Notes under the pieces: model-generated
Told to the model about the DNA's origin: nothing
What the model saw: only the letters and a program-made list of their open reading frames with translations
Database searches by the model: none
Shown here: one piece after another, positions 25,403-35,671 of the stretch
Numbering within the stretch: position 1 is the stretch's first letter
How the letters are laid out: each line of letters starts with the position of its first letter
Assembly: GCA_011050525.1 (NCBI GenBank)
Contig: DRFO01000005.1
Coordinates: 1-37,888 of the forward strand
DNA length: 37,888 bases
From: Halopseudomonas xinjiangensis
Lineage (GTDB): Bacteria; Pseudomonadota; Gammaproteobacteria; Pseudomonadales; Pseudomonadaceae
Direction of reading: 5' to 3'
Made by a program: the position numbers and the translations under genes

Positions 25403-27556
25403 ATGTCAGCCCGGTCTTTTTTCTCCAACTGTTTACGCGCCGGGTTCCTGCTTTGGTTGCTGTTCAGTCAGGCAGCGCCAGCTGCGATAAATGACAGCCA
25501 GATCCAGGCACTGTTTCCCAAAGCCACCCGTATCGAACCCAAACAGGACAACCCGCCGGTCTACAGCGCCTATCAGCTCGACGAGTTGCTCGGCTATGCC
25601 TTTGAGTCCAATGACTACTCCAGCCTGCAGGGCTTTTCCGGCAAGCCGATTCGACTGTTGATCGGCATGGACCCGCAGGGTGTCCTGAGCGGCGTCACGG
25701 TCGTTGAGCACCATGAGCCGGTGTTCCTTCATGGTCTCGGCGAGCAAGCGCTGTTTGACTTCGTTGAACAGTACCGCCAGCAGGACATCAGCACGCCAAT
25801 TGTGGTCGGCGGACGCCAGGCAGAGACGGTCGATGGTACGTCCATTACCCAGTTTGATGGTGTGAGCAAGGCCACTGTCTCGGTGGTCATTCTCAACGAA
25901 ACGGTGTTGGTATCGGCCTTGAGCGTTGCCCGTGAGCTTCTCGAGGGGTTCTCCAGCAGCCCATTGGCCACGCCGAAAGCCGATCTGTTCGAGCCGCTGG
26001 ATTGGGATCAACTGCTGGACCGACAGTACCTGCAACGCTGGCAAATTTCTCAGGCCGAGGTGGAGCAAGCGCTTGGTCAGCGCCTGGCATACTTCCCCGG
26101 TCTGCACGGCGACAATGCCGAACAGCCATTCAGCGAGGTGTATTTTGCCTACCTGAACACGCCTAACAGTGGTCTAAATCTGCTTGGCCAGGTGGAATTC
26201 GACAAACTCAATCAAGAGTTGAAGGCGAACGAGCAGGCCTTGCTGGTGATCTCCGAGGGCCTATACCGGCATGTGCCCGATGACTTCACTCCTGCCAGCG
26301 CGCCCAGCCGCCTGGTGTTGGTGCAGAACGACAAGGCGATTGAATTGCATGACATGAACTACAACAATGGTGCCGTGCTGGAGCTGCTCAATACGCCGCT
26401 GGGCAATGGTGTAGCACACATATTCCGTATCAAGCCCCACGCCGGGTTCAACCCTGCCGAACCGGCACAGCTGCAACTGAACGTCAGCCTGAAGCGCAAC
26501 CCGCTGGTCGAGGACAACGCCATCTTTACCCAAGCGCTGACGTTAGACCCGGCGCTGTTCGATATTCAGCCGCCCCAGGCAGTGGCGAAACAAGTCCCCA
26601 TCTGGTTACGCATGTGGCAGGAGCGCAGTTGGCAGGTGGGCATCACCTTACTAGCACTGGTGCTACTGAGTGGGGTTTTCGTTTTTCAGCAGCGCATCAG
26701 CCGTCACAGCCGCGCCTTCCATGTATTTCGCGGCGGCTTTCTGATCTTCACTCTGGTGTTTCTCGGTTTGTATGCCCAGGGGCAGCTGTCGGTGGTAAAT
26801 ATTTTCACTCTGCTGCTGTCGCTAGGCGGTGATTTTGACCTCAGCGTATTCTTGATGGACCCGGTGATCTTCATTCTCTGGAGCTTTACCTTTGTTAGCC
26901 TGTTTATCTGGGGACGGGGGCTTTTCTGTGGCTGGCTATGTCCTTTCGGGGCGTTGCAGGACATGCTCGCCTGGCTGGCCAAACGGCTGCGCATCCGGCA
27001 ATGGAAGATCGCCGACCCACTGCACCGCAAGCTTCAATGGATCAAATACGCCGTTCTGGTCGGCCTTGTGGGCAGTGCATTCTTTTCATTGACCCTGGCA
27101 GAGCGTCTCGCCGAAATCGAGCCGTTCAAAACCTCCATTACCCTGTTCTTTGTGCGTACCTGGCCCTTTGTGCTTTACGCACTGATCCTGCTGGGTCTGG
27201 GTCTTTTCGTGCACAAGTTCTACTGTCGCTACGTTTGTCCTTTGGGCGCAGGCCTGGCAATGCTTGGCAAGTACCATCTGTTTTCCTGGCTCAAACGCAT
27301 TGATGCCTGCGGCCAACCCTGCCAGCACTGCAAGAATCATTGTGAGATCGGTGCCATCAACCGTGACGGCAGCATCGACTACGGTGAGTGCGTCCAGTGC
27401 CTGGAATGCATCGTCATTCTGAACAATCAAGACCAATGCGTTGCTGCAATCAGCGCTGAAAAACAGGCGAGCAAAGCCAGAAAACGCGTAGCAAACAACC
27501 AGATCATCGCGACTGACAGCCCGTGGCAAAACGCTGCCGCAGCGCCCAAAACCTGA
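25403..27556 (+). CDS. NosR/NirI-like membrane flavo-iron-sulfur protein
   Basis: A 717-residue membrane protein. It has a signal peptide, then a periplasmic FMN-binding-like domain (about 75-185) with D152-GVS-K-AT158, which fits the Thr-flavinylation pattern. A large periplasmic region reaches about residue 405. Hydrophobic segments lie at about 411-427, 444-458, 484-503, 547-564 and 586-604. Two CxxxCP motifs occur (C509/C513 and C608/C612), and the C-terminal cytoplasmic part has two 4Fe-4S sites (C636, C640, C643, C647; C663, C666, C669, C679). This is the NosR/NirI/RnfG-like layout of proteins that carry electrons across the membrane to periplasmic reductases. No nos or nir genes are nearby, so it probably serves the quinoprotein or cytochrome system, in an unknown direction. 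ATG 25403 is supported by GGGGTCAG upstream only weakly. Confidence 0.82.
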   Translation: MSARSFFSNCLRAGFLLWLLFSQAAPAAINDSQIQALFPKATRIEPKQDNPPVYSAYQLDELLGYAFESNDYSSLQGFSGKPIRLLIGMDPQGVLSGVTVVEHHEPVFLHGLGEQALFDFVEQYRQQDISTPIVVGGRQAETVDGTSITQFDGVSKATVSVVILNETVLVSALSVARELLEGFSSSPLATPKADLFEPLDWDQLLDRQYLQRWQISQAEVEQALGQRLAYFPGLHGDNAEQPFSEVYFAYLNTPNSGLNLLGQVEFDKLNQELKANEQALLVISEGLYRHVPDDFTPASAPSRLVLVQNDKAIELHDMNYNNGAVLELLNTPLGNGVAHIFRIKPHAGFNPAEPAQLQLNVSLKRNPLVEDNAIFTQALTLDPALFDIQPPQAVAKQVPIWLRMWQERSWQVGITLLALVLLSGVFVFQQRISRHSRAFHVFRGGFLIFTLVFLGLYAQGQLSVVNIFTLLLSLGGDFDLSVFLMDPVIFILWSFTFVSLFIWGRGLFCGWLCPFGALQDMLAWLAKRLRIRQWKIADPLHRKLQWIKYAVLVGLVGSAFFSLTLAERLAEIEPFKTSITLFFVRTWPFVLYALILLGLGLFVHKFYCRYVCPLGAGLAMLGKYHLFSWLKRIDACGQPCQHCKNHCEIGAINRDGSIDYGECVQCLECIVILNNQDQCVAAISAEKQASKARKRVANNQIIATDSPWQNAAAAPKT

Positions 27557-27586
27557 AGCTCACCAGCACTCGTCAAGGACATACTC

Positions 27587-28630
27587 ATGACCATGCACCC
27601 TGCCTGCACTCCCGTAACGGAGCAGACCACCGAGAAAGCGAGCCGTGGCTCGATTCTGTCGCGCCTGCGGACCCTGCTGGTGGTAATTTGTGCCACAGTG
27701 CTGCCGCTGCTTCCCGGCGGGGCTACCCACGCAGACGAACAGTTGCGTATCGCCCGGGAAATGATCCAAGTGCTGGATGCCTACGCGGTCTACAAAATGG
27801 GTCAGTTCGATGAGGCATTTGAGCGGTATCGGGTGCTGGCCGAGGCTGGAAACCGTCAAGGCATGCTCAATATAGGCAACATGTACTCGGCGGGTCTCAG
27901 CGTGGGGAAAAACCCAACCGAGGCACTCTTGTGGTACCAACGCGCCGCAGACGCAGGTGATCCTATCGGTCAGTTCGAAGTTGCCCGAGCCTATGAGCAC
28001 GGCCTGGGCACTCAGGCAGATCCGCAACAGGCTGACTACTGGTATCAACTGGCTGCCGAAAATGACAATAGTGATGCTCAGTGGGTACTCGGAAAGCGGC
28101 TCTATGATCGCGCCAGCCGGCTGGACGGGCTTAGCTGGATACGCACCGCCGCGCGGACGGGTGACCACCCCAGTGCGCGGCTGTTTCTCGCCGAGCTGAA
28201 TGGAAGCCAGGTCACCGCTGTGCCGGACCAGCAGCAGCGCGACGTAATCACCGATCACTTGCAGCAGATAGATAAGGCCGCTCGCGCAAAAAATGCGTTG
28301 GGCGTCATTGCTCAAATCGATGCAGAGGCACGTATTCGGGTGCGGCTACCCAATCAGGAAGCCTGGACCACTCTCAGCAGGGACGAACTTCAGGCACTCT
28401 GGCAGGCTACGTTCGATCAAGTCGATAAGTATCGGCAGATACGCAGCACACCCGATTTTTTGCTGGCGGAGGACCGTATACTGGTGTTCTCACAGATTAC
28501 TGAAACCCTGACGAGCGCCAGCACAACACGCACCTTGCTATTGGACGAGCGGGCGACCTATCGCATTGACGGGAGCCAGGCCCAGGTCGAGTCATTGTGG
28601 CTGAACATCAGTGAAACCCCTCAATGGTGA
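27587..28630 (+). CDS. Sel1/TPR-like repeat protein with membrane anchor or signal peptide
   Basis: A 347-residue protein. After about 28 polar residues a hydrophobic stretch (LLVVICATVLPLLPGGATHA) serves as signal or anchor. Then come helical repeats of Sel1 type: GQFDEAFERYRVLAEAGNRQGMLNIGNMY, NPTEALLWYQRAADAGDPIGQFEVARAYEHGLG and DPQQADYWYQLAAENDNSDAQWVLGKRLY. The last ~120 residues (from DVITDHLQQIDKAARA) look like a separate alpha+beta domain ending in strands, which I do not recognise. AAGGA 9 nt upstream supports the ATG. It begins 30 bp after the NosR-like gene, so the two form a unit; a periplasmic assembly partner for that protein is a reasonable guess. Confidence 0.75.
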   Translation: MTMHPACTPVTEQTTEKASRGSILSRLRTLLVVICATVLPLLPGGATHADEQLRIAREMIQVLDAYAVYKMGQFDEAFERYRVLAEAGNRQGMLNIGNMYSAGLSVGKNPTEALLWYQRAADAGDPIGQFEVARAYEHGLGTQADPQQADYWYQLAAENDNSDAQWVLGKRLYDRASRLDGLSWIRTAARTGDHPSARLFLAELNGSQVTAVPDQQQRDVITDHLQQIDKAARAKNALGVIAQIDAEARIRVRLPNQEAWTTLSRDELQALWQATFDQVDKYRQIRSTPDFLLAEDRILVFSQITETLTSASTTRTLLLDERATYRIDGSQAQVESLWLNISETPQW

Positions 28631-28661
28631 CCTCCAAGGTTAGCCTCGGGTTTCGTGTGCG

Positions 28662-30566
28662 TCAGGCGTGTTGCATCCAGCATTGGTAGAAAGCCAATTC
28701 TTCCTCAAGGACACTCGCCAGGGTGCCCGGCGCGCGGAAACCGTGACGTTCTTCTGCGAAGGTTAAACATTTTACCGGCACGCCCTGCTCTTTCAGCGCC
28801 TTGACCATGCGTTCGGTCTGCTCGGGTAGCACCACCCCGTCCTGCAATCCCTGGAAAAAGATAACGGGCGTGCTGATCTCGGCGGCTTGCTCCAGCGGCG
28901 AACGCTGAACATAACGCTCTGGCACATCCGCAGGGTCACCGATCAACCAGTCGATATAATCGGCTTCAAACTTGTGAGTGTTGATACGCAACCGCAACGG
29001 ATCGCTCACGCCATACAGGCTCGCCGCCGCCCGAAAGCGGTCACCCGCTGCGACAAGGCTACACAGCGTGGTGTAGCCACCCGCACTCGAGCCCCGAATA
29101 AAGATATTCCCAGCATCCACACGGCCTGCGTCGACCAAGTGATCAACAGCCGCCAGCACGTCCTCAACATCGACCACACCCCACTGCCCCCTTAGCCGAT
29201 GCCGGTAAGCCCGACCAAAGCCGACGCTGCCACGATAATTCAGATCTGCAACGGCGAAACCGCGCTGGGTCCAGTACTGTATTCGGTTATCCAGTACCGC
29301 ATAGGTGGCAGACGTCGGACCGCCATGGGTAAAAATAAGCAATGGCGGTGGAGCTGGCGACGCCTGATTGCGGTTGCTCGACGGGTAGAAATACCCATGT
29401 GCGGTCTCACCGCGGCCACTTCGATAAAGTAATCTCTGCGGTTGCGATACTTCCTCTGCCGGCAGGGTTGCCGGTACTGCTCGTATGATCTGCAGTGCAT
29501 GGGTAAGCAGATCAATGTGCAGTATTGCTGCACTGCACAGGGCCGACCCGGCCACGCAATATAACCAGCGGCCGTTACTCGCCAACGAGCGGAAGCGCTG
29601 GTAACCATGGGCTAGCCGCTGCTCTTCGCCGCCAATGGTATGCCGCAGGGCCAGATGCCCATAGCCCCCCTCCATCCAACTGAGGGCCAGACTGTCATCG
29701 GGTAGTGCGAGAATATGGCGTGGATTCAGTTGCCAGGGCGCTGGCGCGTGATCGGCTGGCTGGCTGGGCACGGACTCCAAGCCGCCATCATCCCGCACGC
29801 GCCAGGGCAACCAGTACCCACTGCGGTCAGTCAGGCACAACAAGTCCCCCGAAGAATCGAATTGCGGCTGCTGAAATGCTTCGGGCTGACTTGCCTGGGA
29901 CTGCACAGACGAAATCGATTTTTTACTGACAACCTGCCCGCGCTCATTGAGCACAGCCGACATGAGACGGGTTTGCGTCCAGGGCAAATGCGGACGATCC
30001 CACTCGATCCAGGCCAGGTGCAAGCAATCCGGACTGAGGCAGGGGCTGTTGTAGAAATCAGCACCTTCAGTGATCACTTCACGCTCACCGGTGTAACTGA
30101 TCGCCACCAGCCGATGCTCAACTGCTCTTGCCGTGTGGCACTCCTCCAGCGCAATCAGACGTGCGCGCATGGCATCATTCAGCAGTGCGCCGTAGCGGCA
30201 ATCGCCGCGCTGAGTCAGCGCTCGGCAGCCTAGATCCTGCAGTCCCTGCACATAGATCTGCTGATCGTCTTCGTTGACAAAGCACAGGAAGCCAGAGGCA
30301 AGACACAATGCACCACCGCCGTATTCGTAGACGCGACTGCGGGCGCTATAACCCAGCGGGGTTAGGCAGCGCTGGCCGGCTTCTGTCCACTCATGAATCA
30401 GGCTACGACCGTCCTCAGGATGAAATTCAATCCACAGCAGACGCTGCTCGTCGCAGACCAGATCAGCATAATCACTGGCTGCTGCGACCGCCTGCGCAGC
30501 ACTCATGGAGCTGGTCCAGAATCCGGGCTGTTCAGCTTTTGCAGATGATTCGCGAGTTGCGTTCAT
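28662..30566 (-). CDS. pqqH: Prolyl-oligopeptidase-family peptidase PqqH
   Basis: A 634-residue S9-family serine peptidase: an N-terminal beta-propeller (to about residue 360) and a C-terminal alpha/beta hydrolase domain. The catalytic Ser is in [11 protein letters not shown], Asp in [12 protein letters not shown] and His in EERHGFRAP, and [18 protein letters not shown] forms the oxyanion region. P. aeruginosa carries a homologue, pqqH, directly after pqqE; it may act in PqqA maturation or peptide clean-up, and is not part of the universal PQQ core. The ATG at 30566 lies inside the end of pqqE (35-bp overlap) and has a poor ribosome site, so translation probably depends on coupling. No signal peptide, so it is cytoplasmic. 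Confidence 0.87.
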   Translation of the reverse strand: MNATRESSAKAEQPGFWTSSMSAAQAVAAASDYADLVCDEQRLLWIEFHPEDGRSLIHEWTEAGQRCLTPLGYSARSRVYEYGGGALCLASGFLCFVNEDDQQIYVQGLQDLGCRALTQRGDCRYGALLNDAMRARLIALEECHTARAVEHRLVAISYTGEREVITEGADFYNSPCLSPDCLHLAWIEWDRPHLPWTQTRLMSAVLNERGQVVSKKSISSVQSQASQPEAFQQPQFDSSGDLLCLTDRSGYWLPWRVRDDGGLESVPSQPADHAPAPWQLNPRHILALPDDSLALSWMEGGYGHLALRHTIGGEEQRLAHGYQRFRSLASNGRWLYCVAGSALCSAAILHIDLLTHALQIIRAVPATLPAEEVSQPQRLLYRSGRGETAHGYFYPSSNRNQASPAPPPLLIFTHGGPTSATYAVLDNRIQYWTQRGFAVADLNYRGSVGFGRAYRHRLRGQWGVVDVEDVLAAVDHLVDAGRVDAGNIFIRGSSAGGYTTLCSLVAAGDRFRAAASLYGVSDPLRLRINTHKFEADYIDWLIGDPADVPERYVQRSPLEQAAEISTPVIFFQGLQDGVVLPEQTERMVKALKEQGVPVKCLTFAEERHGFRAPGTLASVLEEELAFYQCWMQHA

Positions 30567-31692
30567 TCCGAAACGTCAATGCCTCTATCGGGGGCTGAGG
30601 TAGGTCTGCCTCGGCACGGGCGGCCAGAATCTTGTCGTGGTGTGGCGATTTGCTACATACCGGGTCAGCCTGGGTCGCGTCTCCGGTAAGCATATACGCC
30701 TGGCACCTGCAGCCGCCAAAATCCTTTTCCTTTTCATCACAGGAGCGGCAGGGTTCGCTCATCCACTCGTAACCGCGAAAACGGTTGAAGCCAAATGAGT
30801 CGTACCAGATGTGCGACAGGCTATGTGCGGTGACGTTCGGGAAGGTCACTGGCAATTGCCGCGCGCTGTGGCAAGGTAACGCTGTGCCATCAGGAGTAAT
30901 ACTAAGAAAGATATTGCCCCAGCCATTCATACACCCTTTGGGACGCTCTTCGTAGTAGTCGGGGGTCACCAGAATCAGTTTGCACGGATGATTTTCGGCA
31001 GCGAGCTTGAGGCGGTAGCGCTGCGTTACGGCTTCAGCATGGTCCAGTTGCGCCTTGGTTGGCAGCAGGCCAGCCCGGTTCAGGTGTGCCCATCCGTAGT
31101 ACTGACAGGTAGCCAGCTCGACAAAGTCAGCTTCCAGCGCCAGGCAGAGTTCGATGATCTTTTCTATCTCATCAATATTGTGCCGGTGCGTGACAAAGTT
31201 CAACACCATCGGGTATCCCGCCGCTTTTACGGCACGGGCCATTGCCAGCTTCTGGTCGAATGCCTTGCGCGAACCCGCGAGCATGTTGTTTATCTCTGCG
31301 TCGGACGCCTGGAAGCTGATCTGGATATGATCGAGCCCCGCTTGCTTGAACGCATTGACCTTTTGCTCGGTTAGCCCCATGCCCGATGTAATCAGATTGG
31401 TATAGAACCCCAGCTCGCGCGCCGCTTCGATTAACTCCACCAGATCGTCACGTACCAAGGGTTCGCCGCCTGAAAATCCCAGCTGCGCCGCCCCCAGCGC
31501 TCGTGCCTGAGTGAATACATCGATCCACTGTGCGGTAGTCAGTTCATCCTTGTGATTGGCGAACTCCAGCGGGTTGGAACAGTAGGGGCATTGCAATGGA
31601 CAGCGATAGGTCAGCTCGGCCAGAAGCCACAATGGTGGGCCTTGGTTCGCAACCAGAGTGCTGTCAGCGGATGTTGATCCAGTGTTGAGCAT
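30532..31692 (-). CDS. pqqE: PqqE, radical SAM enzyme of PQQ synthesis
   Basis: A 386-residue radical SAM/SPASM protein that joins the Glu and Tyr side chains of PqqA, the first committed step in PQQ synthesis. The radical SAM cluster motif is C31-PLQ-C35-PY-C38. Near the C-terminus the SPASM cysteines are visible in CNGWGN-type and [21 protein letters not shown] segments (the first written here as CMNGWGNIF). The ATG at 31692 has GAGGTGG directly upstream and lies within the end of pqqD (29-bp overlap). A frame extending to 31794 runs through pqqD and lacks a ribosome site. It needs PqqD as the peptide chaperone; the overlap fits that partnership. Confidence 0.96.
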   Translation of the reverse strand: MLNTGSTSADSTLVANQGPPLWLLAELTYRCPLQCPYCSNPLEFANHKDELTTAQWIDVFTQARALGAAQLGFSGGEPLVRDDLVELIEAARELGFYTNLITSGMGLTEQKVNAFKQAGLDHIQISFQASDAEINNMLAGSRKAFDQKLAMARAVKAAGYPMVLNFVTHRHNIDEIEKIIELCLALEADFVELATCQYYGWAHLNRAGLLPTKAQLDHAEAVTQRYRLKLAAENHPCKLILVTPDYYEERPKGCMNGWGNIFLSITPDGTALPCHSARQLPVTFPNVTAHSLSHIWYDSFGFNRFRGYEWMSEPCRSCDEKEKDFGGCRCQAYMLTGDATQADPVCSKSPHHDKILAARAEADLPQPPIEALTFRNERNSRIICKS

Positions 31693-31942
31693 TGGCCACC
31701 TCGATAAAGGCGAGGATGTCTTCATCCAGCCCGGGTACATTTGGAAACCGACCAGCCAGGCTGTCGATGATGTCGTCAATTGGTCGCTCGCCATCGATCA
31801 GCAGCAATACCTGGGCAGCACTTTCATTCAGCTTGACCATACCCTCGGGATACAGCAGAACGTGACTATTCTGGATCGGCTCCCACTGCAACCGGAACCC
31901 GGGACGCAGTATCGGCACTTGATGCCTCTGAAAGTCGATCAC
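31664..31942 (-). CDS. pqqD: PqqD, PqqA-binding chaperone
   Basis: A 92-residue peptide chaperone of the RRE type that binds PqqA and presents it to PqqE. Characteristic segments are [38 protein letters not shown] and the C-terminal helix [17 protein letters not shown]. Full normal length. The start is a GTG at 31942 that shares GTGA with the pqqC stop, and the end overlaps pqqE by 29 bp, so pqqC, pqqD and pqqE are translationally linked. Confidence 0.96.
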   Translation of the reverse strand: MIDFQRHQVPILRPGFRLQWEPIQNSHVLLYPEGMVKLNESAAQVLLLIDGERPIDDIIDSLAGRFPNVPGLDEDILAFIEVANAQHWINIR

Positions 31943-32676
31943 AGATCTACCCCCCGATGCCAGACGGCCTGGGCGGTAACGGTGTGGTAAGGCGCGCGGT
32001 CCAATTCGTAGGCCATACTCATGGCATCCAGCATGCTCCAGAGGATATCGAGCTTGAACTGCAGGATATTGAGCATGCGCTGCTGGGCATCATAGGTCTG
32101 GTAGTGGCTGAGAGTAATGCGCAAACCATGCTCTACATCACGCCGTGCCTCACTCATTCGCTTGCGGAAATACTCGTAGCCGCGACTATCGATCCACGGA
32201 TAGTGTGCTGGCCAGCTATCGAGGCGTGATTGGTGAATCTGCGGGGCAAACAGCTCGGTCAACGAGGAACTGGCGGCTTCCTGCCAGCTCGCCCGACGGG
32301 CAAAATTGACATAGGCATCCACAGCGAAGCGCACGCCCGGCAATACCTTTTCCTGCGACAGCAGCACCTCGCGGTCCAGCCCTACCGCCTCGCCCAGCCG
32401 CAACCAGGCTTCGATACCGCCCTCCCCTTGCCTCTCACCATCATGATCGATAATCCGCTGTATCCATTCGCGGCGGGTGGCCGGGTCGTTGCAGTTGGCC
32501 ATGATCGCCGCGTCCTTCAGCGGAATCTTGATCTGGTAGTAGAAGCGATTGGCGACCCAGCCCTGGATCTGCTCGCGACTGGCCGTGCCGCTGTACATGG
32601 CAACATGGTAGGGATGATGAATATGATAGTAAGCTCCCTTGGCCCGCAGGGCCTGCTCGAAAGCATCAGCATTCAT
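31939..32676 (-). CDS. pqqC: PqqC, pyrroloquinoline-quinone synthase
   Basis: A 245-residue cofactor-less oxidase that carries out the last ring closure and eight-electron oxidation to PQQ. Hallmark segments are [73 protein letters not shown] and [19 protein letters not shown], with the His/Arg/Tyr residues of the active site present. The ATG at 32676 gives the usual length; upstream in-frame codons to 32781 fall inside pqqB. The ribosome site is weak. It starts 25 bp after the pqqB stop and shares GTGA with pqqD. Confidence 0.96.
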   Translation of the reverse strand: MNADAFEQALRAKGAYYHIHHPYHVAMYSGTASREQIQGWVANRFYYQIKIPLKDAAIMANCNDPATRREWIQRIIDHDGERQGEGGIEAWLRLGEAVGLDREVLLSQEKVLPGVRFAVDAYVNFARRASWQEAASSSLTELFAPQIHQSRLDSWPAHYPWIDSRGYEYFRKRMSEARRDVEHGLRITLSHYQTYDAQQRMLNILQFKLDILWSMLDAMSMAYELDRAPYHTVTAQAVWHRGVDL

Positions 32677-32701
32677 TGGTTCGGGCTGCAAGACAGACTC
32701 C

Positions 32702-33613
32702 TCAAAGCGTAATGTGCATGCCGTCAAAGGCGACTTCAATCCCGTGCCGGGCAAGTTCGGCCCGTTCGGTCGAATCCTCATCCAGGATGGGGTTGGTATT
32801 GTTGATGTGGATCAGGATCTTGCGTACCGCAGCTTGCCCATCCAGTAACGCGATCATCCCGTCCGTGCCGCTCTGCTGCAGATGCCCCATCTCGCTACCG
32901 AGCTTGTCGCCTACCCCGGCGTAGGCCATCTCGTCATCGCGCCACAAGGTGCCATCCACCAGCAGGCAGTGGGCGTCAGCCATCACTGATTTGACTTGGG
33001 CATCCGGCTGCCCCAAACCCGGCGCGTAAAACAGCACCCCGCCTGTATTCAGATCGCGCACCAGCAGTCCGATGTTGTCGCCTGGGTGTGGATTGTTGCG
33101 ATGCGGGGAATAGGGTGGCGCTGCGCTGCGTAGGGCGATGGCGGTAAAGCGCAGAGCGGGACAAACCGGAATGGTAAATTCTGCTGCAAGCGGAATTGGG
33201 TTCCAGCGCAGTCCGCCATTCCAATGTTCAAGCATCTTGAATAACGGAAATCCGCTGCTGAGGTCTTCGTACACCATATCGGTACACCAAACTTGGTGCG
33301 GACACCCTTCGCGCAGAGTCAACAGGCCGGTGACATGGTCAATCTGACTGTCCATGAGCACAATGGCACCAATGGCGGTGTCGCGCACGGAACGTGCAGG
33401 CTGCAGCGTCGGGGTATTCTCTAGCTGCGCGCGTATGTCCGGCGAGGCATTGCAGAGTATCCAGTTGACGCCGTCATCGGACAGTGCGATGGAAGACTGG
33501 GTGCGCGGCTTGGCGTTCAAGGTGCCCTTGCGCACTCCGTCGCAGTTGCTGCAGTTGCAGTTCCATTGCGGAAAACCGCCGCCAGCTGCCGAACCGAGTA
33601 TCTGAATATGCAT
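32702..33613 (-). CDS. pqqB: PqqB, metallo-beta-lactamase-fold oxidase of PQQ synthesis
   Basis: A 303-residue protein of the metallo-beta-lactamase fold. Family work indicates an iron-dependent hydroxylase acting on the crosslinked Glu-Tyr diamino acid before PqqC. The N-terminus [19 protein letters not shown] with the cysteine pair NCNCSNCDG is a strong signature, as are [33 protein letters not shown] and [16 protein letters not shown] 6 nt upstream supports the ATG. It follows pqqA after 69 bp, with a terminator-like hairpin in between. Confidence 0.96.
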   Translation of the reverse strand: MHIQILGSAAGGGFPQWNCNCSNCDGVRKGTLNAKPRTQSSIALSDDGVNWILCNASPDIRAQLENTPTLQPARSVRDTAIGAIVLMDSQIDHVTGLLTLREGCPHQVWCTDMVYEDLSSGFPLFKMLEHWNGGLRWNPIPLAAEFTIPVCPALRFTAIALRSAAPPYSPHRNNPHPGDNIGLLVRDLNTGGVLFYAPGLGQPDAQVKSVMADAHCLLVDGTLWRDDEMAYAGVGDKLGSEMGHLQQSGTDGMIALLDGQAAVRKILIHINNTNPILDEDSTERAELARHGIEVAFDGMHITL

Positions 33614-33650
33614 TGTTTTTCCTGGTGTTCAACGGATCGGCTGAATCAAG

Positions 33651-33674
33651 GAAACACCCCGGCAAGCCGGGGTG
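33651..33674 (-). terminator. Attenuator-like terminator between pqqA and pqqB
   Basis: The 9-bp perfect stem CACCCCGGC / GCCGGGGTG with a 2-nt spacer starts 9 bp after the pqqA stop and is followed by TTTCC. It would let pqqA be transcribed in excess over pqqBCDE, as reported in other PQQ producers. Confidence 0.75.
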
Positions 33675-33682
33675 CCGACTGC

Positions 33683-33754
33683 TCAACGGCTGGCAAAGTA
33701 CATGGTGACTTCAAAGCCGATACGCAGATCGGTAAAGCTCGGTTTAGTCCACAT
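33683..33754 (-). CDS. pqqA: PqqA, precursor peptide of PQQ
   Basis: A 23-residue ribosomal precursor peptide, too short for usual gene callers. The minus-strand frame from ATG 33754 to TGA 33683 reads [20 protein letters not shown] plus ASR. The two residues that become PQQ, Glu15 and Tyr19, are present in the invariant ExxxY spacing (FEVTMYF). GAGG 8 nt upstream is a good ribosome site. It is the first gene of the pqq operon, with a possible ErbR-type box about 85 bp upstream and an attenuator hairpin after it. Confidence 0.97.
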   Translation of the reverse strand: MWTKPSFTDLRIGFEVTMYFASR

Positions 33755-33837
33755 AGGTCGATCCTCTTGTTTTACGAATAGGTCTTGCCGGTAAAAGCCG
33801 ACAACCTCAGTTAACCACCCGACTGCCAACCCAAGAA

Positions 33838-33856
33838 TGGTACTTTGGAACTAGTT
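33838..33856. promoter_or_regulatory. Possible ErbR-type box upstream of pqqA
   Basis: GGTACTTTGGAACTAG carries the TACT and GGAACTA elements seen, in other spacing, in the exaB/exaA box (GGAACTAAAT on the reverse strand). It is a weaker match than the pedC, erbR and exaC copies. Confidence 0.35.
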
Positions 33857-33920
33857 TCGGCCCGATTTGGTATGGCTCGAGGCGGCCCGGTCAAAGCTTT
33901 TTGGCCTGTCGATCAGGCAT

Positions 33921-33944
33921 AAAAAAGCACGGCCGAAGCCGCGC
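33921..33944 (-). terminator. Rho-independent terminator of exaC
   Basis: On the minus strand GCGCGGC-TTCG-GCCGTGC (33927-33944) forms a stem with one G-T pair and a stable TTCG loop, followed by six T. It ends the exaC transcript about 100 bp beyond its stop. Two further GC-rich repeats (GTCCGG/CCGGAC and CCCGGG/CCCGGG around 33975-34025) lie in between. Confidence 0.85.
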
Positions 33945-34040
33945 AATGATCCAGAGCATCAATCCTGAGCCCTGTCCGGGGTAACCGGACAGAATGCATC
34001 CGCCCGGGGAGGAGCGGTCCCGGGCAGCCGCAGCCGGAGC

Positions 34041-35561
34041 CTAGAAAAAACCCAGCGGATTCGCGTCATAGCTGACCAGCAGATTCTTGGTCTGCTGATA
34101 GCTGTCGAGCATCATCTTGTGATTCTCACGCCCTACACCTGACTGTTTGTAGCCACCGAAGGCCGCGTGGGCGGGATACAGGTGGTAGCAGTTGGTCCAT
34201 ACTCGACCTGCCTGAATGGCGCGGCCCATCCGATACGCACGATTAGTATCCCGTGTCCAGAGCCCTGCACCGAGACCAAATTCGCTGTCGTTGGCAATCG
34301 CCAGAGCTTCGGCTTCGTCCTTGAAGGTCGTGACGCTGACTACAGGCCCAAATATCTCTTCCTGGAAAATGCGCATCTTGTTGTGACCCTTGAGAAGGGT
34401 CGGCTGGATGTAATAACCGTTATTGATGCTGTCGTGGAGTTTTTCAGCACTGCCGCCGATCAGGAATTCGGCACCTTCCTGGCGGGCGATCTCCATGTAG
34501 GAGAGGATCTTGTCGAACTGCTGCTCGGATGCCTGAGCACCGACCATGGTCTCCGTGTCGAGGGGATTGCCACGCTTGATGCTCTGAGTGCGCTTGATCG
34601 CCAGGGCAATGAAGTCTTCGTACATGGATTCCTGGATTAGCGCCCGTGACGGACAGGTGCAGACTTCGCCCTGATTGAAGAACGCCAGGACCAGACCTTC
34701 GACCGCCTTGCTGATAAAGGTCTCTTCGGCCTGCATGATGTCGGCAAAGAATATGTTCGGAGACTTGCCACCGAGCTCGACAGTACAAGGAATTATATTT
34801 TCGGCAGCAGCGTGCATGATGTGCCTGCCAACCGGTGTGGAGCCGGTGAAGGCAATCTTTGCGATGCGCTTGCTGGTGGCCAGTGCTTCGCCAGCTTCAC
34901 GGCCGTAACCGTTGACCACGTTGAGAACGCCCGGTGGCAACAGGTCACCGATGATTTCCATCAGGACCAGGATGCCCAGCGGCGTCTGCTCTGCCGGTTT
35001 GAGAACGACGCAGTTACCCGCCGCCAGCGCCGGCGCGAGCTTCCAGGCCGCCATCAGCAGCGGGAAGTTCCATGGAATGATCTGGCCGACCACGCCCAGG
35101 GGTTCATGGAAATGATAGGCGGTGGTGTGTTCGTCGATTTCTGCCAGGGTCCCTTCCTGGGCACGAATACAGCCAGCGAAATAACGGAAATGGTCGGCGG
35201 CGAGCGGGATATCCGCATTCAGGGTTTCACGCACGGCCTTGCCGTTATCCCAGCTTTCGGTAACGGCCAGCTTTTCAAGATTCTGTTCGATGCGGTCGGC
35301 AATCTGCAGCAGGATGTTGCCGCGGGCCTGAACCGACGTCTTGCCCCAGGCAGCCTTGGCAGCGTGGGCAGCATCCAGCGCCTTGTCGATATCCTCGGCG
35401 GTAGAGCGGGGAATCTCACAGATGGCCCCACCCGTTACCGGCGACAGGTTGGTGAAATACTGCCCCTTGACCGGCGCGACGAATTCACCATTGATGAAGT
35501 TACCGTAACGCTCCTTGAAAGACACGACAGAGCCCTGAGCTCCGGGATTTGCATAAATCAT
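34041..35561 (-). CDS. exaC: NAD-dependent acetaldehyde/aldehyde dehydrogenase ExaC
   Basis: A 506-residue aldehyde dehydrogenase that oxidises acetaldehyde and similar products of PedE/PedH to the acid in the cytoplasm (ExaC in P. aeruginosa, PedI in P. putida). It has the NAD segment [33 protein letters not shown], catalytic Glu in [11 protein letters not shown], catalytic Cys in [13 protein letters not shown], and [14 protein letters not shown] second Cys two residues after the catalytic one is normal for this branch. The ATG at 35561 has AGAGGA 8 nt upstream and gives the usual length; the frame to 35603 has no support. It has its own promoter with a good ErbR-type box, and its own terminator separating it from pqqA. 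Confidence 0.95.
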   Translation of the reverse strand: MIYANPGAQGSVVSFKERYGNFINGEFVAPVKGQYFTNLSPVTGGAICEIPRSTAEDIDKALDAAHAAKAAWGKTSVQARGNILLQIADRIEQNLEKLAVTESWDNGKAVRETLNADIPLAADHFRYFAGCIRAQEGTLAEIDEHTTAYHFHEPLGVVGQIIPWNFPLLMAAWKLAPALAAGNCVVLKPAEQTPLGILVLMEIIGDLLPPGVLNVVNGYGREAGEALATSKRIAKIAFTGSTPVGRHIMHAAAENIIPCTVELGGKSPNIFFADIMQAEETFISKAVEGLVLAFFNQGEVCTCPSRALIQESMYEDFIALAIKRTQSIKRGNPLDTETMVGAQASEQQFDKILSYMEIARQEGAEFLIGGSAEKLHDSINNGYYIQPTLLKGHNKMRIFQEEIFGPVVSVTTFKDEAEALAIANDSEFGLGAGLWTRDTNRAYRMGRAIQAGRVWTNCYHLYPAHAAFGGYKQSGVGRENHKMMLDSYQQTKNLLVSYDANPLGFF

Positions 35562-35671
35562 GATTGTTATCCTCTGCACGTTGCCTGACCCCTCGCGAGC
35601 CAAGTCTTGTAACGATACTAATTACAACAGAGGCACCCCGGGTATGCCTCCTTGGCAGGGTGGGGTTCGTT

